A stretch of DNA of 64,000 nucleotides, taken from contig NZ_MBQE01000002.1 in the NCBI RefSeq assembly GCF_001696535.1, forward strand, positions 248,001 through 312,000, in the 5' to 3' direction. The notes beneath the pieces were generated by a model. The model saw only the letters and a list, made by a program, of their open reading frames with translations, was not told the DNA's origin and made no database searches. This document shows positions 8,388 through 17,237 of this stretch, one piece after another. The stretch is from Stappia indica (GTDB taxonomy: Bacteria > Pseudomonadota > Alphaproteobacteria > Rhizobiales > Stappiaceae). Every line of letters begins with the position of its first letter. The stretch's first letter is position 1. The position numbers were made by a program, and so were the translations under genes.

Positions 8388-9686
8388 TTAGCTGCCCGAC
8401 CCGCCGCACTTGCCCGTGGCAGTGTTGAAGTTTCCGCAGTTCAAGGGCTTGCGCCAGTCGGCGATCAGGTCCTTGGAGCCGTCGAGATAGTCGGACCAGG
8501 CGTCGCCGACGACGAGGCCGGAGGTCTCCCACACGGTCTCGAACTGGCCGTCTTCCTGGATCTCGCCGATCAGCACCGGCTTGGTGATGTGGTGGTTCGG
8601 CATCATCGCCGAGTAGCCGCCGGTCAGGTTCGGCACGGACACGCCGACGATGGCGTCGATCACCGCATCCGGATCGGTGGTGCCGGCCTTCTCGACCGCC
8701 TTCACCCACATGTTGAAGCCGATGTAGTGGGCCTCCATGGGATCGTTGGTGACGCGCTTGTCGTCGCCGATATAGGCCTTCCACGCCTCGATGAACTCGC
8801 CGTTGACCGGCGTGTCGACGGACTGGAAGTAGTTCCAGGCGGCCAGGTGCCCGACCAGCGGTCCGGTGTCGAGGCCGGCCAGTTCTTCCTCGCCGACCGA
8901 GAAGGCGACGACCGGGATGTCCTCGGCCTTGATGCCGGCATTGCCCAGTTCCTTGTAGAAGGGAACGTTGGCATCGCCGTTGATGGTGGAGACCACGGCG
9001 GTCTTCTTGCCGGCCGAGCCGAAGGCCTTGATGTCGGACACGATCGTCTGCCAGTCGGAATGACCGAATGGCGTGTAGTTGATCATGATGTCTTCCTCGG
9101 CGACGCCCTTCGCCTTGAGGTAGGCCTCGAGGATCTTGTTGGTCGTGCGCGGGTAGACGTAGTCGGTGCCGGCCAGCACCCAGCGCTCGACGCCTTCCTC
9201 GTTCATCAGGTAGTCGACGGCGGGAATGGCCTGCTGGTTCGGCGCGGCACCCGTGTAGAAGACGTTGCGCTGGCTTTCCTCGCCCTCGTACTGGACGGGG
9301 TAGAACAGCAGCGAGTTCAGCTCCTCGAAGACCGGCAGCACGGATTTGCGCGACACCGAGGTCCAGCAGCCGAACACGGCGGACACGCCGTTCACCTGGA
9401 TCAGCTCGCGGGCCTTTTCGGCAAACAGCGGCCAGTCGGAGGCCGGATCGACGACGACGGCCTCGAGCTTCTTGCCGAGCAGGCCGCCCTTCTTGTTCTG
9501 CTCCTCGATGAGCATCAGCATGACGTCCTTGAGGGTCGTCTCGGAGATCGCCATGGTGCCGGACAGCGAGTGGAGGATGCCGACCTTGATGGTCTCCTCC
9601 TGGGCGAAGGCGCCGGTGACGGCAGTGGTGGCCATCAGGCCCGAAAGCGCCATGCCGGCGAAGAATTTCTTGCTGAACATTGTCAT
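8388..9686 (-). CDS. urtA: Urea ABC transporter substrate-binding protein UrtA
   Basis: A periplasmic binding protein of 432 residues. The signal peptide ends near residue 28 (TGAFA/QEE). The mature protein begins ETIKVGILHSLSGTMAISE, the standard UrtA opening, and continues with FGCWTSVSRKSVLPVFEE and LLFYPVQYEGEE, both strongly conserved in UrtA. The ATG at 9686 was chosen because it opens a good signal peptide; the frame extends upstream to a TTG without one. It is the first gene of the operon and its promoter must lie in 9687-9925. The family binds urea and is usually induced by nitrogen limitation. Confidence 0.95.
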   Translation of the reverse strand: MTMFSKKFFAGMALSGLMATTAVTGAFAQEETIKVGILHSLSGTMAISETTLKDVMLMLIEEQNKKGGLLGKKLEAVVVDPASDWPLFAEKARELIQVNGVSAVFGCWTSVSRKSVLPVFEELNSLLFYPVQYEGEESQRNVFYTGAAPNQQAIPAVDYLMNEEGVERWVLAGTDYVYPRTTNKILEAYLKAKGVAEEDIMINYTPFGHSDWQTIVSDIKAFGSAGKKTAVVSTINGDANVPFYKELGNAGIKAEDIPVVAFSVGEEELAGLDTGPLVGHLAAWNYFQSVDTPVNGEFIEAWKAYIGDDKRVTNDPMEAHYIGFNMWVKAVEKAGTTDPDAVIDAIVGVSVPNLTGGYSAMMPNHHITKPVLIGEIQEDGQFETVWETSGLVVGDAWSDYLDGSKDLIADWRKPLNCGNFNTATGKCGGSGS

Positions 9687-9865
9687 CTGTTTCCCCTCTG
9701 TCGCGTCTCCCCGGGAGGAAGAGCCACGACAAGGAAAATCAAGATGCGTGCCAGTTTGGCGCGAGCGCCGTTTGCGGCGCAAAAATGCCGGAAACGCCGC
9801 GACTTGCGGGGAACGCAGCGTCAGCCGCCCCGCGCGCTGGCCGATTTCGCAGCGCACAATGAAAT

Positions 9866-9879
9866 TGCACAATTGTGCA
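9866..9879. promoter_or_regulatory. Perfect 14-bp palindrome upstream of urtA
   Basis: TGCACAATTGTGCA is a perfect palindrome about 180 bases upstream of the urtA start in the only intergenic space that can hold the operon promoter. It resembles NtrC half-sites (TGCAC/GTGCA), but the centre is three bases shorter than the usual NtrC spacing, so the binding protein is unknown. Confidence 0.4.
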
Positions 9880-9925
9880 TCGCGGCAAAAATGTGCTCAA
9901 AATTTGTTCAAGACGTGGGCGGGCC

Positions 9926-11161
9926 TCAGCCCTTGCGCGACTGCACGGCCCCGCCCGCCTCCAGCGCGTCGAGCTCGGCCTCGTCGAGGCCGAGGACTCG
10001 GGCCAGCACTTCGCGGGTGTGCTCGCCCAGCATCGGCGGGGCGACCTTGTCGTTCACCGGCGTCTTGGAGAAGCGCAAGGGGCTGGCGACGCCCGGCACG
10101 GTTCCGCCGCTGCCATGCGGCAGGGCCGGGTTCATCAGCCCGCGTGCCTTGGCCTGCGGCTCCTCGAACACTTCGGCGATGGTGTTGATCGGGCCGCAGG
10201 GCACGGCGGCGGCCTCCAGGTCGGCGATCCACTCGCGGGTCGTGCGCGTCTTGATGATCTCGGCGACCATCGGCGCCAGGATCTCCCGGTGGGCGACCCG
10301 GTCGCGGTTGACGGCAAAGCGCGGATCGGCGGCCAGCTCCGGCCGGCCGGCGACCTCGCAGAAGCGGACGAACTGGCCGTCATTGCCGACGGCGAGGATC
10401 AGGTGGCCGTCGGAGCTGGCGAAGACCTCGTAAGGCACGATGGCGGTGTGGGCGTTGCCCATGCGCACGGGCGAGGTGCCGGAGACGAGATAGCTCAGCG
10501 CCTGGTTGGCGAGCGAGGCGACCTGCACGTCGAACAGGGCGATGTCGAGATGCTGGCCTTCGCCGGTGCGCTCGCGGTGGGCGAGGGCGCCGAGAATGGC
10601 GATGGTGGCGTTCAGCCCGGTCAGGATGTCGGCGAGCGCGACGCCCGCCTTCTGCGGCCCGCCGCCCGGCAGCGCGTCGCGCTCGCCGGTCACCGACATC
10701 AGCCCGCCCATGCCCTGGATCATGAAGTCGTAGCCGGCGCGCTGGGCGTAAGGCCCGGTCTGGCCGAAGCCGGTGATCGAGCAGTAGATCAGGCCGGGAT
10801 TGATCTTCGACAGGCTGTCGTAGTCGAGGCCGTATTTCTTCAGCCCGCCGACCTTGTAGTTCTCGACCAGAATGTCGGACTTCTTCGCCAGCTCGATGAT
10901 CAGCGCGCGCCCCCTCTCGCTGGCGATGTCGACGGCGACGGATTTCTTGCCCCGGTTGGCGGCCATGAAATAGGCGCTCTCGCCGGCCGCCGCCCCGTCC
11001 GCGACGAAGGGCGGGCCCCAGCCGCGCGTGTCGTCGCCGCTGCCGGGCCGCTCGATCTTGATGACGTCGGCGCCCATGTCGGCCAGCGCCTGCGTCGACC
11101 AGGGGCCGGCCAGGACGCGGGAGAGATCGAGCACGCGCAGATGCGACAGCGGGGCGGTCAT
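9926..11161 (-). CDS. CaiB/BaiF family (class III) CoA transferase
   Basis: 411 residues, about the usual family length. The N-terminal pattern LRVLDLSRVLAGPWSTQALADMGA and the motif ADVIKIERPGSGDDTR are class III signatures; the catalytic Asp lies in GVALADILTGLNA (about residue 172). It moves CoA between carboxylic acids; the actual acid is unknown (formyl-, succinyl- and mesaconyl-type members look alike). The ATG at 11161 gives the canonical start. It lies upstream of the urt operon in the same direction but is separated by 239 bases, so it is probably a separate unit. Confidence 0.88.
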   Translation of the reverse strand: MTAPLSHLRVLDLSRVLAGPWSTQALADMGADVIKIERPGSGDDTRGWGPPFVADGAAAGESAYFMAANRGKKSVAVDIASERGRALIIELAKKSDILVENYKVGGLKKYGLDYDSLSKINPGLIYCSITGFGQTGPYAQRAGYDFMIQGMGGLMSVTGERDALPGGGPQKAGVALADILTGLNATIAILGALAHRERTGEGQHLDIALFDVQVASLANQALSYLVSGTSPVRMGNAHTAIVPYEVFASSDGHLILAVGNDGQFVRFCEVAGRPELAADPRFAVNRDRVAHREILAPMVAEIIKTRTTREWIADLEAAAVPCGPINTIAEVFEEPQAKARGLMNPALPHGSGGTVPGVASPLRFSKTPVNDKVAPPMLGEHTREVLARVLGLDEAELDALEAGGAVQSRKG

Positions 11162-11446
11162 GATCGGGAAACGCCTTCTTTCCTGAACGTCTGTCCTGCT
11201 TTCCTTCATCATGAAGAGCAGCAGGCTTCCCCCGGTCATAGCCCCGGCATCGCCATGCGTCCAATGACAAGCGGTAGAAATCCTATTCCGCCCAGTAGGG
11301 GACAGAACGGGATGGCGAGTGTTGTCTTTGCTAGATAGCTGAACCTAGGATGGCTGAAATGCATCTCATGATTGCTGATGTCACGGATGAAATTGTTTTT
11401 TCTTGAAGATTAGTTTGGGCTGGCTGCGAATTTTGAGGATTTCGCT

Positions 11447-11976
11447 ATGATCGAGAGCATTTACTGGAAAGAGTATCTCGGCCAGATTGCCAAGTCACTG
11501 CGGCAAATGTCGAGACCTCCACGTCGGACAGAGCGAACCTGTGCCATCGTTGAGCGTGACATTGCGGTGGGATTCTTCATCGTGCGGCGGTTGATCGAAA
11601 TAAATAAAGTGTCCTCCCGCACCACTAAGCGCCAGATTACTTGTTTTTCGTATCAACGGGTAAGTCGGTTACTGCCCTCAATCATACCGACTTGGAACGT
11701 CTGTACGATTTGAGACAGGAGGCGTCTCGCCGAAAGGCGCCGGCCTATGTGGCTAACCAGTTCATCCACGCCCGAACTTGCTTTCTTTTGCAAGATAAAA
11801 GTCGCAACTGGAGCGACTGCCTAGTCGTTTCTGACTATGACAAAGATGACTTTATTTGGCGAATACCCGTGACGGAGATAAAGGCTCTTTTTGAACTAGC
11901 GGCTGGCGATTTCCCCAATGAGGTCGAGGCGACGCTCAATACCAAAAAACAGGACTACGATATCACCACGAGCTAA
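11447..11976 (+). pseudogene. Frameshifted AT-rich gene of unknown function
   Basis: Two overlapping frames read as one protein broken near 11645-11660. Frame one (from the ATG at 11447) gives MIESIYWKEYLGQIAKSL and runs on to a Cys-Phe-Ser-Tyr segment. Frame two resumes with STGKSVTALNHTDLERLYDL and ends at 11976. I recall a family of small hypothetical proteins with this opening and a similar C-terminal half, which is why I read them as one gene of about 175 residues. A one-base loss around the TTTTTC run would explain it. Base composition is much AT-richer than the neighbours, suggesting recent transfer. A sequencing error or two real small genes are alternatives. Confidence 0.55.
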
Positions 11977-12208
11977 GCCTCCTACAAACCAGTCTTTTGA
12001 TACTCCACCTTGGGCGGAGATTGCGGCATGACACCAGCCCGACGAGTTCACAGTAAATCGGGCTTGCAACCCGCCTAGCCTGGGCCCGCCCCGTCGCGCA
12101 AGCCGGCAGGTAGAGGCGTGCCCGCGTCGCCGCGCCGCTTTTCATCCTTGCTGTTGGCCGGTACCAATGGGCGGAGAGATGAAAGACAGGTTCAAGGGGA
12201 GGAAAGCC

Positions 12209-13201
12209 ATGAGCTTCAACGCGCTGGTCGTCGACAAGGACGAGGCGGGGGCCGTATCGGCCGGGGTCCAGGCGATCACGGAAGACCGTCTGCCGGAGGG
12301 CGACGTCACCGTTGCGGTCGAGTATTCGACGCTGAACTACAAGGACGGGCTGTGCCTCGGTTCCGGCGGCGGGCTGGTGCGCGCCTGGCCGCATGTGCCG
12401 GGCATCGACTTTGCCGGCACGGTCGAGACCTCCTCCGATCCGCGCTATGCGCCCGGCGACAAGGTGGTGCTGACCGGCTGGCGCGTCGGCGAGGTGCGCT
12501 GGGGCGGCTATGCGCAGAAGGCGCGGGTGATGGCCGACTGGCTGGTGCCCTTGCCGCAGGGCCTCACCACCCGCGATGCCATGGCGGTCGGCACGGCCGG
12601 CTTCACCGCCATGCTCGCGGTGATGGCGCTGGAGGATCACGGGCTGAAGGTGGGAGGCGGCCCGGTGCTGGTGACGGGGGCGGCCGGCGGCGTCGGTTCG
12701 GTCGCGACCGCGATCCTTGCCAGGCTCGGCCACGAGGTCGCGGCGGTGACCGGCCGGCCGGAGACGGAAGCCTATCTCAAGGGGCTGGGCGCCTCGCGCA
12801 TCGTTGCGCGCGCGGACATCGCCGAAACGGTCAAGCGGCCGCTGGAGAGCGAGACCTGGGCGGGCTGCGTCGATGCGGTCGGCGGGGCGATGCTGGCGCG
12901 GGTGCTCGGGCAGATGAAATACGGCGCCTCGGTTGCCGCCGTCGGGCTGGCGGGCGGGGCGGCCCTGCCTGCGACCGTCGTTCCCTTCCTGCTGCGGGCG
13001 GTCAACCTGCTCGGCATCGATTCCGTCATGCGCCCCTATGAGGACCGGGTGCGGGCCTGGTCGCGGATCGCGGCGGACCTGCCGATGGACAAGCTCGACG
13101 GGATGGTGGTGCCGGCCCGCCTTGCCGACCTGCCGGAGCTCGGCAAGGCGATCCTTGCCGGCGAGGTGCGCGGGCGCGTCGTCGTCGACGTCAACGCCTG
13201 A
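12209..13201 (+). CDS. acuI: AcuI-like acrylyl-CoA reductase (MDR superfamily quinone oxidoreductase)
   Basis: 330 residues, zinc-free medium-chain reductase of the YhdH/AcuI family, which reduces acryloyl-CoA to propionyl-CoA with NADPH. Visible: STLNYKDGL near residue 40, PGIDFAGTVE, the cofactor loop VTGAAGGVGSVA (about 155-166) and a C-terminal SVMRPYEDR segment typical of the family. The ATG at 12209 has a perfect GGGGAGGAA site; an upstream ATG (12167) lacks one. In marine alphaproteobacteria AcuI detoxifies acrylate from DMSP or propionate metabolism; no dmd/ddd genes are in the window. It ends in a strong terminator. Confidence 0.85.
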   Translation: MSFNALVVDKDEAGAVSAGVQAITEDRLPEGDVTVAVEYSTLNYKDGLCLGSGGGLVRAWPHVPGIDFAGTVETSSDPRYAPGDKVVLTGWRVGEVRWGGYAQKARVMADWLVPLPQGLTTRDAMAVGTAGFTAMLAVMALEDHGLKVGGGPVLVTGAAGGVGSVATAILARLGHEVAAVTGRPETEAYLKGLGASRIVARADIAETVKRPLESETWAGCVDAVGGAMLARVLGQMKYGASVAAVGLAGGAALPATVVPFLLRAVNLLGIDSVMRPYEDRVRAWSRIAADLPMDKLDGMVVPARLADLPELGKAILAGEVRGRVVVDVNA

Positions 13202-13236
13202 GGGCGTTTCCCCGGCAGACGTCCGGTGCAGAAACG

Positions 13237-13266
13237 GACGGGGCCTCTCGCCCCGTCTTTTCTTTT
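13237..13266 (+). terminator. Rho-independent terminator after acuI
   Basis: A perfect stem GACGGGGC / GCCCCGTC with a five-base loop is followed by TTTTCTTTT. It insulates acuI from the phosphonate genes downstream. Confidence 0.88.
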
Positions 13267-13335
13267 GGCGGGCGCTTCGCTACCAATGAGCCGCCTTACG
13301 AACGGGCGCCGGCAGGCCGGCCGAAAGGAGTTGTT

Positions 13336-14955
13336 TTGCAAAAGCACGTCGCACTCGACCGCGCATCGGCGCCGGTCTCCAGGTTCACCCGCTTGCGCGA
13401 GCTGTTGCAGCGTCCCGATCTCGCCTTCCTGATGGAGGCGCATAGCGGCCTGTCCGCCAAGATCGTCGAGGAAGCCGGCTTCGAGGGCATCTGGGCCTCG
13501 GGCCTGTCGATGTCGGCGGCGCTCGGCGTGCGCGACAACAACGAGCTATCCTGGACCCAGGTGCTCGACATGCTGGAATACATGGCCGACGCCTCCAGCC
13601 TGCCGATCCTTGTCGACGGCGACACCGGCTACGGCAATTTCAACAATTTCCGCCGCTTCGTCGCCAAGCTGTGCGATCGCGGCATCGCCGGCGTGTGCAT
13701 CGAGGACAAGATCTTCCCCAAGACCAACTCGTTCCTGGGCGAGAACCAGCCGCTCGCCGACATCGACGAGTTCTGCGGGAAGATCAAGGCCGGCAAGGAC
13801 ACCCAGAGCCATCCGGACTTCCAGATCGTCGCCCGGGTCGAGGCGCTGATCGCCGGCCGGGGCCTCGAGGAAGCGCTCAAACGCGCCCATGCCTATGCGG
13901 ATGCGGGGGCGGATGCCATCGTCATCCACTCCAAGAAGAGCACCGCGGACGAGATCATCGAATTCTGCCGCGAGTTCGGCGACCGGGCGCCGGTGATCCT
14001 GATCCCGACCAAGTATTACCGCACGCCGACCGAGAAGCTGCGCGAGGCCGGCGCCTCGATGATCATCTGGGCGAACCACAACCTGCGCGCCTCGATCCGC
14101 GCCATGCGCGACACCTGCGCGGCCCTGCAAGAGCACCAGACCCTGCTGGAGGTCGAAAGCGACGTGGCGCCGCTCGGCGACGTGTTCTCGCTCGCCGGTT
14201 CGCAGGAGCTGGAAGAGGCGGAGAAGCGCTATCTTGCCGCCACCGCGCCGCGCCGCGCCATCGTTCTGGCCGCAACGCGCGGCGAGGAGCTCGGCGACCT
14301 GACGCTCGACCGGCCGAAATGCATGCTGCCCGTGCGCGGCACCTCGCTGCTCGGCCGCCAGGTCGAGGCGCTCACGCGCCACGGCGTTGCCGATATCCGC
14401 GTCGTCGTCGGCTATAAGGCGGATGCGGTCGAGGCGCCGGGCATCTCGCTGGTCGAGAACACGGAGTACCAGACCAGCGGCGAGGCGCAGTCCCTGTCGC
14501 TGGCGCTCGGCGAGGGCGACACTATCGTCTCCTATGGCGACATTCTCTACCGTCCGTTCTTCCTGGCGATGCTGGAGGACCGGGAGGAGGACATCGTGCT
14601 GGCGGTCGATCCGCGCGTTTCGGGCCGTGCGGGCCGCGACGCGGTCGCCTGCACGCTTCCCTTCTCCGACGATCTCGATCCGGACGCCGAGACGCCGCTG
14701 CTCAAGGGCTTCGTTGGTGAGGGCGGCGACGGCGAGTGGGTCGGCCTGATGCGGGCGAGTGCGGCGGGCGCTGCCCGCCTGCGCCGCACGCTGGACGAGA
14801 TGGCAGCCGAGGGTAGCCTTGCCGGCGCCGATCTCGGCGCGGTGCTGACCCGCATGGCGGCGGCCGGCGAGCGCATCGGCATCGTCTATGTCACCGGCTT
14901 CTGGCGAAACGTGAACGACCTCATGGACCTGGCGCAGGCGCGCGATGCGGTCTGA
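13336..14955 (+). CDS. pepM: Phosphoenolpyruvate mutase fused to a nucleotidyltransferase-like domain
   Basis: 539 residues, TTG start behind AAAGGAG. Residues about 15-290 are PEP mutase, which isomerises PEP to phosphonopyruvate, the committing step of phosphonate synthesis. The diagnostic motif EDKIFPKTNS is at 123-132 and DGDTGYGN at 94-101. Residues about 305-539 are a nucleotidyltransferase fold (DRPK 325-328, SYGD 399-402). In that domain the classical LAAGxGxR loop reads LAATRGEELG (311-320), and the final acidic metal-site strand reads FWRNVNDLMDL (522-532), with Asn where Asp is usual. I recall related PEP-mutase fusions with LAASRG-type loops, so the loop may be a subfamily trait; the Asn change is odder. 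The fusion suggests that the phosphonate is activated as a nucleotide for transfer to a lipid or glycan. Confidence 0.95.
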   Translation: MQKHVALDRASAPVSRFTRLRELLQRPDLAFLMEAHSGLSAKIVEEAGFEGIWASGLSMSAALGVRDNNELSWTQVLDMLEYMADASSLPILVDGDTGYGNFNNFRRFVAKLCDRGIAGVCIEDKIFPKTNSFLGENQPLADIDEFCGKIKAGKDTQSHPDFQIVARVEALIAGRGLEEALKRAHAYADAGADAIVIHSKKSTADEIIEFCREFGDRAPVILIPTKYYRTPTEKLREAGASMIIWANHNLRASIRAMRDTCAALQEHQTLLEVESDVAPLGDVFSLAGSQELEEAEKRYLAATAPRRAIVLAATRGEELGDLTLDRPKCMLPVRGTSLLGRQVEALTRHGVADIRVVVGYKADAVEAPGISLVENTEYQTSGEAQSLSLALGEGDTIVSYGDILYRPFFLAMLEDREEDIVLAVDPRVSGRAGRDAVACTLPFSDDLDPDAETPLLKGFVGEGGDGEWVGLMRASAAGAARLRRTLDEMAAEGSLAGADLGAVLTRMAAAGERIGIVYVTGFWRNVNDLMDLAQARDAV

Positions 14956-14979
14956 TCGGGCGGCAGGGAGAGACGGGCG

Positions 14980-16122
14980 ATGATCGAGGCGGGCGACTTT
15001 CTTTCCGCGGCCAAGCGCCAGGGCATCGACTTCTTCACCGGCGTGCCCTGCAGCTTCCTGACGCCCCTGATGAACGCGGTGATCTCCGACCGCGAGGCCC
15101 GCTATGTCGGCGCGACCAGCGAGGGCGAGGCGGTGGCCATTGCCGCCGGCGCCTGGTGCGCGGGCCGCGAGACGGTGGTGATGTTCCAGAACTCCGGGCT
15201 CGGCAACGCGGTCAATCCGCTGACCTCGCTCAACCATCCCTTCGCCATTCCGACGCTGGTGATCGCCACCTGGCGCGGCGAGCCGGGGGTGAAGGACGAG
15301 CCGCAGCACGAGCTGATGGGCCAGATCACGCCGCAGCTCCTTGCGCTCGCCGGTGTCCATGGCGAGCCGTTCCCGCTTGCAGCCGCCGACATCGAGCCGG
15401 TGCTGTCGCGCGCGATTGCCCATATGCGTGCGACCGGCCAGCCGGTCGGGCTGGTGCAGCCGAAGGGCGCCATCGCGCCGCGTCCGCTCGACGAGGCGCG
15501 GGCCGAGCCGGCACCGCGCGTTGCGCCGGTCGACTTCGGCGGCGGGGCGAGCCTGCCGCGCCGCATGGACGTGCTGGCGCTGCTGCGCGACAAGCTTCCC
15601 GAAAGCGCCGGCCTTGTCGCCACCACCGGCCATACCGGGCGTGAGCTCTTCACCCTTCAGGACCATGCGGGCCATCTTTACTGCGTCGGCTCCATGGGCG
15701 GGGCCAGCGCCATCGGCCTTGGCGCCGCGCTCAACTGCGAGCGCGAGATCGCCGTGCTGGACGGCGACGGCGCGGCATTGATGAAGCTCGGCAACATGGC
15801 GACCATCGGCGCCGAGGCGCCGGCCCGCTACACCCATGTGCTGCTCGACAACGGCCGGCACCTGTCGACCGGCGGCCAGGCGACGGTCTCCGCGCATGTG
15901 GACTTCGCTTCGGTCGCGGCGGCCTGCGGCTACCGTTTCGCCGCGCGCGCCAGCGGCCTTGCCGAGGCGGGAGCTGCGCTGGATGCGGCGCTCGCCGTGC
16001 CGGGACCGCGCTTCGTGCATGTGAAGGTCGCCGCCGAGGAGGTCGCCGGTCTCGGCCGTCCGACCGTCGCCCCGCGCGAGGTCGCCCGGCGCTTCCGCGC
16101 CCATCTCACCGGTGCCGCATGA
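14980..16122 (+). CDS. ppd: Phosphonopyruvate decarboxylase
   Basis: 380 residues, thiamine-diphosphate enzyme that converts phosphonopyruvate to phosphonoacetaldehyde and so pulls the unfavourable mutase reaction forward. Signature segments: FTGVPCSFLTPLMN (19-32), catalytic-type Glu in TSEGEA (46-51), the ThDP/Mg motif GDGA (262-265) and LLDNGRHLSTGGQ (288-300), all as in Ppd. The ATG at 14980 follows a GGGAG site 24 bases after pepM. Its stop overlaps the next start (ATGA), so translation is coupled to the aminotransferase. Confidence 0.95.
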   Translation: MIEAGDFLSAAKRQGIDFFTGVPCSFLTPLMNAVISDREARYVGATSEGEAVAIAAGAWCAGRETVVMFQNSGLGNAVNPLTSLNHPFAIPTLVIATWRGEPGVKDEPQHELMGQITPQLLALAGVHGEPFPLAAADIEPVLSRAIAHMRATGQPVGLVQPKGAIAPRPLDEARAEPAPRVAPVDFGGGASLPRRMDVLALLRDKLPESAGLVATTGHTGRELFTLQDHAGHLYCVGSMGGASAIGLGAALNCEREIAVLDGDGAALMKLGNMATIGAEAPARYTHVLLDNGRHLSTGGQATVSAHVDFASVAAACGYRFAARASGLAEAGAALDAALAVPGPRFVHVKVAAEEVAGLGRPTVAPREVARRFRAHLTGAA

Positions 16123-17237
16123 GCGCATCCACAGGCCCCGTCCTGCTGACGCCCGGCCCGCTGACCACCAGCGACCGGGTCAAGGCGGCGATGCTGCGCG
16201 ACTGGGGCTCGCGCGATCCCGCCTTCACCCGCCTTGCCGGCGAGGTTCTGGAGCGTGTCCGCGATCTGGCCGGTGGCAGGCCGGGCGAGCATGTCTGCGT
16301 TCCCGTGCAGGGCAGCGGCACTTTCGCGGTCGAGGCGATGCTCGGCAGCATGCTGCGTCCCGACGAGCAGTTGCTGCTGCTGGTCAACGGCGCCTATGGC
16401 CGGCGCATGGCGGAGATCTGCCGTCGGCTCGGCCGCCCCTGCGACGTGGTCGAGGTCGCGGAGACCGAGGCGCACGATCCCGCGGCGCTTGCCGAAAGGC
16501 TCGCCGCCGATCCCGGCATTGCGGCTGTGGCCATCGTCCATTGCGAGACGACCTCGGGCCTGCTCAATCCGCTTGAGGAGATCGCCGCCGTGGTCCGGGC
16601 CGCCGGTCGGCGGCTGCTGGTCGATGCCATGAGCAGTTTCGGCGCGATTGCCGTCGACATCAGCGGCTGGGGCATCTCGGCGCTCGCGGCCAGCTCCAAC
16701 AAGTGCCTGCAGGGCGTTCCCGGCCTTGCCTTCGTGGTCTGCCGGTCGGACGAACTCGCCGCCCGCCGCGGCGTCTCGGTCTCGCTGGCGCTGGATCTGG
16801 AGGATCAGGCGCGTGCCCTTGCCGGCGACGGCCAGTGGCGCTTCACGCCGCCGACCCATGTGGTCGCGGCCCTGCACGAGGCCCTGCAGGAGCTTGAGGA
16901 GGAGGGCGGTCCCGCCGCCCGGCTCGCCCGCTACACGGCGAACCGCGACACGCTGATCGCCGGCATGGCCCGCCTCGGCTTTTCCCCGGCGCTCGATCCT
17001 GCGCTGCAGGCGCCGGTGATCGTCTCCTTCCTGGAGCCGCAGGAGGATTGGTACGACTTTTCCGCCTTCTACGATGCGTTGGAATCGCGCGGCTTTGCCA
17101 TCTACGCGGGCAAGATGAAGGCGCTCGGAACCTTCCGCGTCGGCACGATCGGGGCCATCGATTCTCTCATGATCGAGCGCTTCCTCGCGGCGGCTGAGGC
17201 AGTTGTGACAGAGCTGAAACAGAAATTGATCCGCTGA
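16119..17237 (+). CDS. phnW: 2-aminoethylphosphonate transaminase, biosynthetic direction
   Basis: 372 residues, PLP-dependent class V aminotransferase. LLTPGPLTTS (9-18) and the Schiff-base segment ASSNKCLQGVPG (191-202, Lys195) match PhnW. PhnW works reversibly between 2-aminoethylphosphonate plus pyruvate and phosphonoacetaldehyde plus alanine. Next to PepM and Ppd it should make aminoethylphosphonate rather than degrade it. No phosphonatase or phosphonate uptake genes are nearby. It is the third gene of the pepM operon. Confidence 0.93.
   Translation: MSASTGPVLLTPGPLTTSDRVKAAMLRDWGSRDPAFTRLAGEVLERVRDLAGGRPGEHVCVPVQGSGTFAVEAMLGSMLRPDEQLLLLVNGAYGRRMAEICRRLGRPCDVVEVAETEAHDPAALAERLAADPGIAAVAIVHCETTSGLLNPLEEIAAVVRAAGRRLLVDAMSSFGAIAVDISGWGISALAASSNKCLQGVPGLAFVVCRSDELAARRGVSVSLALDLEDQARALAGDGQWRFTPPTHVVAALHEALQELEEEGGPAARLARYTANRDTLIAGMARLGFSPALDPALQAPVIVSFLEPQEDWYDFSAFYDALESRGFAIYAGKMKALGTFRVGTIGAIDSLMIERFLAAAEAVVTELKQKLIR

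Noticed and set aside
9866-9879. Assignment of the urtA palindrome to NtrC
   Set aside because: Half-sites are similar but the centre is shorter than in NtrC sites; left as an unassigned operator.
13546-16128. Long minus-strand open frame opposite pepM and ppd
   Set aside because: Composition is that of an antisense shadow, and the plus-strand enzymes have complete catalytic motifs.
16119-17237. PhnW as part of phosphonate degradation
   Set aside because: It is ATGA-coupled to phosphonopyruvate decarboxylase and follows PEP mutase; no phosphonatase, C-P lyase or phosphonate importer gene is present.
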